Of a stretch of 64,000 nucleotides of DNA, positions 38,024 through 49,773 are shown piece by piece. Source of the DNA: Ceratothoa steindachneri (lineage: Eukaryota; Arthropoda; Malacostraca; Isopoda; Cymothoidae); contig OZ018321.1 in assembly GCA_963969495.1 (NCBI GenBank), positions 120,307,129-120,371,128 on the forward strand, in the 5' to 3' direction. Below the pieces are notes generated by a model. It had not been told where the DNA came from. It saw nothing but the letters and a program-made list of their open reading frames with translations, and made no database searches. Numbering within the stretch: the stretch's first letter is position 1; the number at the start of each line of letters is the position of its first letter. The translations under genes were made by a program, and so were the position numbers.

Positions 38024-40145
38024 TCTTTGTGGGTCTTTGGGAGCCCATACATATAGGGAAGTGAAGGGTTCGTACTCCTGAATTGTTTAATTAAATCTGC
38101 GCTTTTCAATATTCTCTTCAATTTGTTGTTGAAATTGCTTGTTTTGTTATTGAGCGGATCACTTTGTATCTTTTCATATGTGTTCACATCATTAAGAAGT
38201 TCATTTAGTTTATCATTATAACTATGTTTGTCCAAAATGACTAACTGATTCGTTTTATCGGATTTGGTTATAACAATGTTGTTATTAAATTTAAGTTTAT
38301 TTAACGCAATCTGAAATCTTTTGGGAAAACCAATTTGGTCAGATTTTTCAGAATTTAAGGCACTAAAGAAACTTCTTAATGATGTGAACACATATGAAAA
38401 GCTACAAAGTCATCCGCTCAATAACAAAACAAGTAGTTTCAACAACAAATTGAAGAGAATATTGAAAAGCGCAGATTTAATTAAACAATTCAGGAGTACG
38501 AATCCTTCACTTCCCTATATGTATGGGCTCCCAAAGACCCACAAAGAAGGATATCCCTTACGCCCAATCATTTCCAATATTAATTCTCCCACTTATAAGC
38601 TCTCCAAATGGCTCGCCAAGCATTAATCTCCAGCAGTAGGAAGAATCTCATCTGCACACATTATGAACACTCAAGATTTCGTTGAACGCCTCAACCACTT
38701 GCAATTACCGGATGGAAAACTTGTGAGCTTTGATGTAAACTATTTCTTTACCAAAGTTCCGGTTGACCAAACCATGGGCCTTCTGCGGGAAATCAGGCCT
38801 AGATTTAATTTGGATCTTCCCATTTCTACGAGTAAATTTATCGATTTAGTTGAATTATGTCTCTCTGACAATGTGTTTCGAGTAAATAATGAGTTTTATA
38901 GACAAATATTTGGCCTTAGCATGGGAAATAGTTTATCTCCGATATTGGCATGTCTCTTCATGGAATATTTTGAGACTGAACTCCTTCCCACAATTTTTCC
39001 CCCTAACTTTATATGGTTAAGGTACATTGACGATGTATTTTCTGTATGGCCTAATGGCCATGATTTTGATACCTTTTTTAATAATTTGAATAATTTGCAT
39101 GTCTCCAACAAATTTAAATATGAATGGGAATATAATAATAGATTACCCTTTTAAGATGTCCTCATTAATAAAGATCACCATGAATTAAAACTTGACGTGC
39201 ATAGGAAACTAACCCACTCGAATGCCTATATACATTATTTTTCGTTTCACGATAATACTGTTAAAAATTCGTAATTTCTAACCTTTTCCTTAGAGCATAC
39301 AAAATATGTCATCCTTCCTATCTAGATGAAGAAATTGTCATTATCAGGACCATTTTTTCTAATTTGTATTACCCCGATTGGTTCATATCGTCTGCTCATT
39401 TTGCAGCTAGGAAAACATTCTATGGTAATAAGCCTTCTCGCATAGACTAACGACTTCAACAAATGTATAACATTGCCATTTAATAATAAATTGAATAGTT
39501 TGAAGGACATATTTGGAAAAGCGGGTATTAATCTAGCCTTTAAATATAATAATTCTCTAAACCAATTGATGATGGCCAGGAAACCCAAAGAACATCATAA
39601 CATAGGAGTATATGCAATACCATGCAACGATTGCCATAAAGTTTATATAGGGGAAACGGGGAGAAATCTAGACAAGAGATTGTACGAACACAAAAGAGAT
39701 ATTAGAGTGGGCAGCGAAAGCAGTGGTATATTTTGCCATGTTAGACAAGAATCATACGATCGATTTCAATGGAAGTAAAATGGTATTTAAATCGGCTAAC
39801 TATGTTAAGAGAAGAATCGTAGAATCGAGCTTGATATCGTCAGTTCCTAATTTAAATCTATCGGAGGGTCAATTTTCTTTTAATCCTGTAATAAAAAGCA
39901 TATAAACAAAATAGTTAAATGTCAGCCCTTCAATATGTTTAGGCCTACCCCCCCCCTCCCAGATTAGCCACAAGTAGGGGATTGGGGGAAAAAGAGGGGA
40001 TCTTGTGTTATGCTTTTCTCTTATATTTTCTACCCAGTGTCAGTTGAAAAAGGGTGTGAGATACACCGAAACTGTTCTGAATTAAATTGTCTTCGGAGAA
40101 TTTGGTTTAATTACTCATCTTTTCTTGCGATATTGCATTAATTTT

Positions 40146-40148
<3 letters not shown>
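38024..40148 (+). mobile_element. Penelope-like element 2, copy 2, with foldback
   Basis: Inverted arms 38024-38201 (minus) and 38370-38547 (plus). The RT reads through LPYMYGLPKTHKEG, GLSMGNSLSPILA and RYIDDVFSVW; the GIY-YIG part ends near 39778. A TAGA insertion near 39443 is the main difference from copy 1 and changes the reading frame before the LNSLKDIFGKAGINL segment. Confidence 0.85.

Positions 40149-40238
<90 letters not shown>
40149..40238. repeat. (TA)n microsatellite, copy 2
   Basis: About 90 bp of TA, 28 bp longer than the copy 1 tract at 22406-22466. Confidence 0.95.
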
Positions 40239-40242
<4 letters not shown>

Positions 40243-40511
40243 CAAGGATTTACTACGATGCCTAAAGTGAAACGAGTACGTTCAGTGAACTAAAACTGAT
40301 TTGATTGTCAGTATCATTTCTTTGCCAAGTAAATCATTCCATCTTTTAAGTTATTAAATATTTTGGCATATTTAATTAATATTGCTAAATTTTTCTTTCC
40401 TTTAGAAATTACAAAATCTATAATCTAATCTCTTTCCTTGTAACCTTCCAGAGTTTAGAATATATAAGCTTTTCGGGCTAAATTTGACGTTGTATAATCT
40501 CTCCTTTCTTC

Positions 40512-41602
40512 AGGAATCTGTTGAAGCATCGATCAACAGTCAACGCGTAAAGAGTAGAATAGGTATAGATTTAGTTGGCTTAAAGGTAGCTTACATGGAG
40601 GTATTGGAAGCCATCTGAATATAGAAAATGATTTACCTATATCATCATGATTTGGCTGGGTAACAAAATTTGACCTCATGACTGGTTCCGAATGTTCTGT
40701 TAACACCATAAAGGCTGTAAGACGTGACATGGGCAGCTATAACGGAGGCTACGATCCCTTAGCCAGCATAATGGAACACATCAGTCCTTCCGACTGCGTC
40801 AACACTCCGTAATTAATCCAAAAACTTCAGGATAAGATGATGAAAGATCCGAGCAACGAAATATGGGTTTTGCCGAGCGAGATGGGGGTTAGTTTCACCG
40901 CCATGATATCGGCCTTTAATTCGGACTTTCGTTATCACTTGTACAAAAGGCACAAGGGACAAATTCTGATAGCTAAGGCCAAGGAGAACCGCTCGGTGAA
41001 GGAAATAAACTCCTGAAAAAGCGGAAGCAGCCTGTTAGCCGGGGAATATTTGGGTCTTCTCAGATGAAAAGAACTTTTGCCAGAACTAATTGTACAAGAG
41101 CTAGAGCAGTAAGTGGTTTGCCTATAATCCATTCGATGTTCCACGTATCATGAAGACCAAGTTCTCTCAAACTTCACTGGTCTACAGTTTAAGTGATGCC
41201 ATGCCACCCCACATCTTTAAGCAGGGTCGTACCAGGCTCAATTCAGACGGCTATATGGGGCTGCTGGAGATTGTGGTGAAACCTTGGCTAGATTGGGTTT
41301 ATGCTTGATACCATACCTCGTGAACGAGTCAGAAGTGATTTGGGGAGAATTTCTACGAATTCACAGGCCCCACTTTCTGGCCACTTCGATCTCTGATTGT
41401 AATCCCATAGATTTCTTTGTGTGAGGTACGGTTGGGAAAGACACCAACCGATTTGCCTGCAATTCCAATGCCGAGCTGGTAGTCAGGATCAAGGAAGTGT
41501 TCGAACATCTTGAGCCGTGGTGGAAGCTCGAGGGCGGTTACTTTTAGCAAATTGTCAGGGTTCTTTTATGAAAACTGTCAAATATATCCCGAAACCCTTG
41601 TA
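40512..41602 (+). pseudogene. IS630/Tc1-mariner transposase remnant, copy 2
   Basis: Same degenerate pieces as at 22740-23830, including KENRSVKEINS, VMPPHIF-like, CNPIDFFV and the GGYF end. Differences seen: GAATTC instead of GACTTC near 41359 and one base near 41565. Confidence 0.7.
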
Positions 41603-42654
41603 CATTCAACGGCCAACAAATTCCTTCGAACCAGTTATGCTATTCTGTGATTGGAAGTTGAATCGAAGCAAAAATAATTAGTGGCCGTAACAATTAGAGT
41701 TACATTGGTTGCCCAACAGTGTCATAAGTGCATCCAGCTAAACGACCAAAATTTATTCGGTTCTGTTAATTTTTATATGATCATTCTTATAATATTGTAT
41801 GATAATCATTTCAAATAAATTTGGCCAGGAATGTTACCAGTAATGGCTATTGTTGATTTATTTTATATACATTATATTTTTGTCTGCATTATATTATTGC
41901 AATTGTTTCCTCATGATGAACTAATAAATAATGAATAATTCTTACACAAGATCTTGGAATTTTGAATATGCAGTTCCCGGGGTGATTTTCGAACGATTTT
42001 AAGATTTTGATTACCATCTACTATCTAGCCATTTAGGAAATGTTTTGCAATTATAGTATGAAATTGACATTTCATCGCTCACTAAAAGTTATTAAAGGGT
42101 CATTTATTACACCTTTCTATTTAATGCGAATTGAAAATATTTAATATGGGAAATATTTTAACTAAAGGCGTTCAAATTCTTCGGCTGGTTTCCACAACAC
42201 CCGGATGGATTGTCGACACTTAATTGGGAAGAAACGAGAATTACTAAATGGACAACCAAATAGACTAGTATCTTTTATTTAGAGGGAAAAGGTCTAAGTA
42301 CTATCATCCAGCAATTAAAAACTTTTCTGGGGGAGAGAGAAAATTAATAGTGCAAGGCATACATATTTCAGTTGACATGGATATTAATGGCTGCGTAATT
42401 TAAAAATAGAAGTTCCAAGAACAGATTTAGAAAATATGGGTGAATTATTTTGAGCAAAACTTCCGTTGAACACACCTTATTAATCACAGGTATAAGTTGG
42501 TAATAGTGTGCAAGAATTATCTTAGACATCACTGTAACTGGTTATTATAGTGGTGGAAAAGGGCCCCCTCTAAATCAAAATTCTCGCGCATCATTTAGTT
42601 TTATTATAACTAGTTATCACTTGAGGCCAATAGAAGAGAGAGAGTGGCAGTCAA

Positions 42655-42658
42655 TATA

Positions 42659-42713
<55 letters not shown>

Positions 42714-42739
42714 ATATATATATATATATATATATATAC

Positions 42740-42774
<35 letters not shown>
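42655..42774. repeat. Compound (TA)n-(GA)n microsatellite, copy 2
   Basis: Same structure as 24883-25017 with 14 fewer bases in the TA part. Confidence 0.95.
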
Positions 42775-42775
<1 letters not shown>

Positions 42776-44268
42776 GCGAGTGGCTAGTGGTTTCTTAACC
42801 TGAGTTCCGCAAAATATAGTAATAAATGGCCTGCTCCTATAAAAATTCTATCTTTTTACTAATTTTTCTGTTCATTTTCATATTAGTAATTATAGTATAA
42901 AGATACAGCATGTTTATTCTTGAAAATACTTGAATTTCAAAACCAGACCTACCACCCATTAGATTCTTTTAAAATATTAAATTAAAAGTTTCTTATATTG
43001 ACTTTTTTGTTTACGGCTATGGTTGATGCAAGTTGTGCGGATGTAAACGTTTCTATGAAGTCCCTTCCATAAGGAGTTTACCTTCTCTTATTTTCTTGCT
43101 TTTTTATAAACTTGTGTCAAACGTTATTGATGGGTAAGCCAATTATCTACAAAACTATATCATCAAGTTTATTTTTTTACAGGATAATTCTTATGTATCG
43201 GTTCCCTAATTTATTTCAAGGATTCTTTGCATGTAAGTATGATGAGAAATCCGGCTTTAGAACATTCGCGTAGCAGCATTCATTTCCTATTGGTCAGGCA
43301 ACTTTGAAATAGCACCTTTATTTGCTGTTTCCTTATTTTGTCACTTAAATCTTTGAAACCATTTGAATAAATTACAGGAATTCTATCAACTATATTATTG
43401 TTAGGGCTCTAAGTTACTTCCATAAAATAAGCTTTAAAATGAATATCTTGCAAATTCATTACCACACACTACTTTCCATAATAATTTCCTACCAAAGAAA
43501 AAATAAACATTTATTATATTTTCAAGCCTCGGTAAAGTTATGGAAGCATACTTCAGAAACCGCAAGATAAGGCAAGAGCTGCTATATTCCTGTCATTTTC
43601 TAAATCAAGCTAGAAGCTCCTTTCGAATCATCTCGACAAATTTAAGGGAAAATCTAGGCAAAAGGGATTAGGAGGAAGAGATGATAAAAGCAACAGGAAA
43701 AATATGAAATCATTAAAAGGAAGAGATGCATGGAGAAATAAATGGAAAGGCTTGACCGGCTGGAGATTTGTGAAATTGCATTTGTTCTAGAAGCCAATTA
43801 AACCTTTATTAATTTTATGAATTTGCATTTTTATGACACAAAATGAATTACTGATTGAAAGAGCCTGGAAAAATCGCCTTGTTACCAAATGGTTATATAG
43901 GGGAGATGGTCTTAAATTTTTAATGTTTACAATGCTGAGGGCTAGAAATTATCTTCTAAATCATAATGTAGATAAAATAGAGCATATGTTAGTTTATCAG
44001 GAAAGTTCGTGCCTCTTTGTAAAATAAAAGAAATATTTTCCCATCTTATTGATTTGAAGAAAGGAAAAATATCCTTTGGAAAAATAACAATTTGGCTGCA
44101 AAATATTCTGAGCTACAAAGCAGAATCTCCTAATAAGCGACACATGAGGATTAGGCTAGTCTATTTAAGTTATTAGAAGGACTGGGTTAGCCTAGATCGG
44201 GTATTAACTCAAAGTAGATTAACCTAGTTAGCTTAGTAACTTGGACTAGGCTAGCCAATTACCGGGAA

Positions 44269-44458
44269 TAAAGAAACGAATTTTGGCAGGAACAAACAAA
44301 TAAATAAGCGATTTCAACAGGAATGAACAAATAAATAAGCAGTTTTTACAGGAACGAACAAATAAGAACGCAAATTTTGATAGGAACGAACAAATAAATG
44401 AAGGAACTTTCACAGCAAAGAACAAATAAAGAAGCGAATTTTGACAGGAACAAAGAGG
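44269..44458 (+). repeat. Degenerate minisatellite, copy 2
   Basis: Same five diverged units as 26511-26700. Confidence 0.8.
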
Positions 44459-44623
44459 TTATCCCTCATTTGTTGCTGATCATTAGAGAAAAGCGCTTTT
44501 GTCAACTCGAGATACTTTGAATAACAATTCTTATTTTTCAAAAGAACTTTTTGGTGGAGATTTTTTAAAACCAATAAAATGGTAAATGGTTCCAGAACCA
44601 AATGGTAAATATCTAATTGATTT

Positions 44624-46748
44624 CTTATCAATCAATCAATCATTTCCTTTGGCACCCACGGGGATGCATAGGGCCTCAATGAACTCACGCCACCATGCTC
44701 TATCTTGAGCTAATGCGTTAGGATCTTCCCAACAATCTTCTCCTGCTTCCCGCATCATAGTCCTTACCCAAGTCTCCCTAGGCCTACCTCTACCTCTTCT
44801 ACCAAGGGCCACCAACCCTGGTGTATCCCGAACTATACCCTGCTTTCTATAAACATGACTTAACCATTTCCAAAGGGAAAATCTAATAAACTCATCTACC
44901 AGTCGCACCCCCGTTATTTCTCTGATTCTGGTATTTGACACTCTATCCCACCATTTAACTCCCAATATTCGTCAAGAGCTTTATTTTCAAATGCCAATAG
45001 GTTTTATGTGTAGTCACAGTGCTGTACCAAGAATCATGTCCATAAATCAAAATACTTCAAATCATTACTTTATAAATTTTGATTTTAGTATGCACAGAAA
45101 AGTTGTTATTATTCAGAACATTCTTAAGCATTCCAATTGATTGATGGGCTCTTCTTAGCCTTTCCTCAAATTCCGAATTTAGAGAAAAATTCTTTACTAA
45201 ATAAGTACTTAAATATTTAAAGCTATCAACTTGCTTTATAGCAATTCCTTGTATCGAGCAATTCTGCGCATTTTCTATATTCATATTGATGATTTTAGTT
45301 TTTCTGCTATTAATTACCAAACCAACCTTTCGTCCTTCTCAGACTAAACAGTCCAGCACTCTTTCTATCTCTTTTGGCCCATTACAAATAAGAACTATAT
45401 CATTAGCATATCTACGTCCAGAAGTTTCCAATTTTCTCCCCAGTCTATACCTGCATCAGTTTCTGCTTTTACCTTTTTCATGATGTAATCAATAACTAAT
45501 AAAAATATCAGACTTTACTCCAAAAGGATCATTCAAACAGCCGTCAACCATCACTTTACAAGTTGTGCTCTCGTGCATATTCAAAATGATCCTAACAACC
45601 TATGTTTCTTCAGATATCCATTTCTTTCTCCTCAATCTATGTCTCCTTCTAATTATACCAGCAGCAGCACTATGCAAAACTTCACTCATTTCTCCAGACA
45701 TCTCATCCACATTTCGTTCCTCCTCCTCTAGCACCTCCAGCACCCAAAATCTATTTCTAAATTCTATTTTGAATTCCTCCCCTTCATTTTCCTCTATTCT
45801 GAACAAGTCAATATCATATCTACCGGCAACGGGATTTTCCTCTCTTTGATTTTTAAGTTTAAATCTTGTTTTTGAGATGCTAACTTGATGATTACTACCA
45901 ATATCTGCTCCTCGTCTATCATGGACATGTAAAAAAGAGCTCCTATGCCTCCTACTAACAGCAATGTGGTCAATCTGATTTTTATATCTTCCACACGGTG
46001 ACACCCACGTTGTCTTGTGTATATCAAGATGTTGAAATAGAGTGCCCCAATGATTAAGTCATTTTTCAGACAAAAGCTGCCGAACCTCACTCCATTTGCA
46101 CTCATCCTGCTTCCAGCACCCATCTTCCCCATACATGCATTAAAACCTTCATTGGAGCTGCCCATTATTGCATTAAAATCTCCAACACAAACCAAAATAT
46201 CATGCCTGGCAGCTCTACTTATTCCTTCCTGAAACCTTTCATAAAAAGTAACTTTCCTTTCGTCAGGCGTTTCGTTGGTTGGTGCATAACACACAAACAT
46301 GCTGATGTTACCAGGATTAGACTTAAACTGTGTGTACAACAATCGCTCGTCTATAGGATCCCATTCGCATAAAGCCGTATTTTCCTTGCTTCCCAATAAC
46401 AATCCTACACTCTGATAATGCATTCCACCCCACGACCAGATAGCAACAAACGTAAACCCTTCTCTAACACCAAGTTATCAATTCCGTTTAATTTAGTCTC
46501 TGTTATAGCGCATAAATCAATTCGATAATTCTGAAAAACTTTCACCAGCTCCTCAATTTTACCGTTCAGATTCAGCGTTCTCACATTCCAATTTCAGACC
46601 ATAATAGTATTTTTAGTAAGAACAAAAGAATTGGGAGACCGTGAGATTCTTAGCACCCCCTGCCCATCCAAGGGCTGCACGGAACTGGGGGCCAATCTAC
46701 ATGTAGCGTAGTCCAATTTGGTTTCTATAGCAAATTACCTGAATACAT
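44624..46748 (-). pseudogene. RTE-like element F, copy 2
   Basis: Same internally deleted structure as 26866-28990: endonuclease 46423-45600, RT remnant with RYANDIVLI, C-terminal part 44965-44636 and (TGAT)n tail. The same RT deletion is present, so the deletion predates the duplication. Two codons differ in the endonuclease region (SSNEG versus SFNEG; a Ser versus Phe in RHRSSFLH). Confidence 0.8.
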
Positions 46749-47821
46749 CGCCACTGTGTTGCAGGCGCAGTAGACAACTAAATTTCCTGTATGCTCGCAC
46801 CCGAAAGATCCAGCTATGCTGAGGTCAATCGCGTGCCGGCGTGCTTCTCACCCATTTCACTCCCAAGGAGTTCATCTGCCTAAGAAGCAAACACCTCCCT
46901 GCTCCCTTAGGCATTGATCTTATAAAAATAAAAATAATTTTTCCAAAGGGACACGAAATTTCCGTATGGCTTAATCTTTCTACCTTCCATTTTTATCAGA
47001 TTAAACAGGAAAATAGATTAATACATTATAACTTCCCACTATTCTTAAAATCAGAAAATGCAAAACATTATTGTTTGCAATTCACAAAGTACCTCTCGGG
47101 TAAATCTTCTTACCTTTATTAGCACTTTGACGTGCAAAAGTAGATAGCTCTTTACCTTTATTAAGTTCCTTAAAATAGCATTCTTACTTCATTTTCTTCG
47201 ATACTAACTCCTCTTTGATCGGTCTCACATACCATTCATTCGGATCTACTTTTATCATGTAAAATGACTTTCATTTTAATTACGACGAAATTTAAACAAA
47301 TAATAATGGATATAAAAATCCACTATTGTTGAACTCAATTTTATATACAAATATTGCAGGACCTGTTCTTGGCCTAAGGGCAACTTCACACGAAGCGATC
47401 ATAGTGACTTCGTGTGAAGGGATTCTAAGCATTCTCCTTTCATCTTCAGCTTAAGTAAAGGCATCGATCATAGAGTAGCCCCCAAACAAGGTTCAGCGTT
47501 CTTGTTTGCTTTTTCCATTAATCAAAATTCAACTTTAAAGTAATTTATTACCATAATCGTATCCAACAAAAATATGTTAATAAGTAATAACTAAGTTGAT
47601 ATAAATAAAATATGTTCCTATAACCACTGCAAAGGTAATCTATCACATGCCCGAAGACTCGAATTGAAATAAGCTGCTTTCAGGTAATCAGGCCTTGTTA
47701 ATCCCTTCAACGTCCGAAAATGGTAATTCTCGGGACGCAAAACTGCGTGCAGGGTGAATAGCCCAAGTAGAATAGACCGTGTGGTGCGTTAAATCTACTA
47801 ACCAAACCGGCACTCGTTTCG
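46749..47821. other. Unassigned DNA with short foldback, copy 2
   Basis: As 28991-30063; the 12-bp inverted repeat lies at 47384-47395 and 47408-47419. No gene seen. Confidence 0.5.
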
Positions 47822-47964
47822 CTATAAGGGAGGAAAATATTTATCACTGATGGCCTTTTTTAGTAGAGTAAGTAGTAGTAGTAAAGTAGTAGAGTACCTT
47901 AAGTACCTAAGTGTTGTGCAGTGTCCCAAATCATCTCCTCCCAGCAAAGGAGGAAAAGTTTTAG

Positions 47965-49509
47965 GTGAGGACTGCCACAAATCGCCACTATAAAACAATT
48001 CTCGCACCCATCATTTGTGCAGTGAAGTCCTCCTTCCCCCGTGACACAGGCGAGGCCCAAAAGGGGGAAGGGAAGCACTGCCCGCAGGGCGACATGGGTC
48101 CCTCAGCCCCCCAGGACACCAAACGGATCCCCCTCCGGTTAATTGCGGGGAAGCAAAAGCCAACCAGGGAAGCCGTGTTCAAGAAGATAGTTGGGAAACT
48201 AAACATCGAGCTTACCCGTCTCCTCGAGACGCCAAATGGCTGGGCAGCGGTGTGCTGGAAGATCAAGGACGTGGAAGTCCTTGTTTCGGAAGAAGCAAAA
48301 ACTCCCCTAAGGGAAATTGGGCTAGAAGCGATTGTCCCCCACGAACTGCTCGTGAGCCGTACCATCATCCTGAGGAGAGTCGACCCATTTTTTGGGGAGA
48401 ACACCACCGAGGAAATCAAGGCGGAACTGTTATCCAAGCAGTCCTGGGCAAAGATCTCCAAAGTGTAAAAAATTGGGGAGTCACTCATAAAAATCATTTT
48501 TACCAGAAGTGAAATGGCGCAAAAGGCAATGAGAGACGGCCTTCTGTGGTTCTACCTAAGGATAGCTCCAGAACAAATTGAGGCAGAAGACTATATCTTC
48601 CTGGAAAACTGCCAAAACTGCCTCGCCTTGGAAAGCCATGCGACAAGGGACTGTCCCAAAAAAGAACAGACCTGCGCGGCATGCTCTCGATCCAACCACG
48701 GTTGGAGAGAGTGTGAAAAAGAAAGAGAGAGGTGTGCAAATTGTGGAGGGGAACACAGGGCCCTACCCATGAGATGTCCTCTACGCAAAGAAAAGATCCG
48801 AGAAAAGAGAAGAATGTTAAAAATGGAAAAGGAGGCAAAGTCTAACGCAGGATCTTACGCCGCAGCAGCATCTGCTCCCCCAACCGCAACGACTACGGAA
48901 AGAGCTTCTCCGAAACTCGTCATGCCGGTGGAGTGTAAGGAAATTATGACCATGGTCATTTTCGCCCACTTGGCGAACCTTGCACGCCCCGGAAGCTTCT
49001 AGGAGGAGCTGAACAACATGCTCCAACACAATGGAGTAAAAAAGAAGCTGTGGTTCTCCCCAAACCCAGCATCACAAGATGTGCTCAACATCAAGTTTGT
49101 GGAAGATCCGGCGGTAACTCCAAAGGAAGAACCTAAACGAAATGAAGAGCAGAAGCAACAACCAGAGAGCACAAAACAAATTGAAAACGTTAGACAAGAA
49201 ATGGAAAAAGAAAGAGAAGATAGTAAAGAAACCAAAAGCAGCCCAAAGAAAAACAAACGTAAGAAAAAGAACATCAAAGCAGCAGCAAAAGTTGAAGAAG
49301 ACAAACAATCAGAAACGGACGAATGCTCAGAAAACGACGATAGGTATCCTGGATTGCCTCTCACAGAAAAAACCGAAGTCCTTGAAAAAGGACTCCTTTT
49401 CGACGGGGAGGAACTCAACCTAAGAGTCTTCGGTAGCATCGGACGGCGTCCAGAGAAAAACAATCAGGTGAAGTTGGTGCAAGGAATCCGAAACAGGGAC
49501 TTCAAATAG
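47965..49509 (+). pseudogene. Non-LTR C ORF1 (Gag-like, three CCHC knuckles) with in-frame stops
   Basis: ORF1 proteins of this class bind element RNA and form the RNP. Residues 1-165 hold the conserved N-terminal region; RSEMAQKAMRDGLLWFYLRI follows; knuckles CQNC-H-C, CAAC-H-C and CANC-H-C lie at about 48609-48780; then a long Lys/Glu/Gln-rich, probably coiled or disordered tail. In-frame stops are TAA 48466-48468, TAG 49000-49002 and TAG 49507-49509; related text continues past the last one to TAA 49633-49635. The Gln reading of the later stops is inferred from context. The sequence diverges from copy 1 at 49429, where copy 1 switches to Penelope 1. Confidence 0.85.
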
Positions 49510-49773
49510 ACCTTTGAGGGGCCAGGGTCCCCAAAGGAAATCGAAGGTCTCATGTGTAGCGGAACGGTATATATACTGGACACAAGCTTACACACAGTCT
49601 GCACCCCCACCCAATACGGCTCCCCCACCCAATAACACGGCCGTGCCTCACAAACAAGCATCAACACGAGTCAAGGTACTCGCCCCTCACGCCTCCTGGG
49701 CAATAACCAAGGAGAAGGGGACGATTCCTGGCAAGTCAGCCTCCCGCGCACTAAGACCACGACAATAGGTCGT

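Larger units (their letters stand above)
31671..49428. repeat. 17.76-kb tandem duplication, copy 2
   Basis: Near-identical to 13931-31670. Coordinates map with +17,740 up to the TAGA insertion, +17,744 to the first TA tract, +17,772 to the second, then +17,758. On its right it continues into the rest of element C, so the right edge is also ancestral sequence. Every broken ORF of copy 1 is broken here in the same way. Confidence 0.95.
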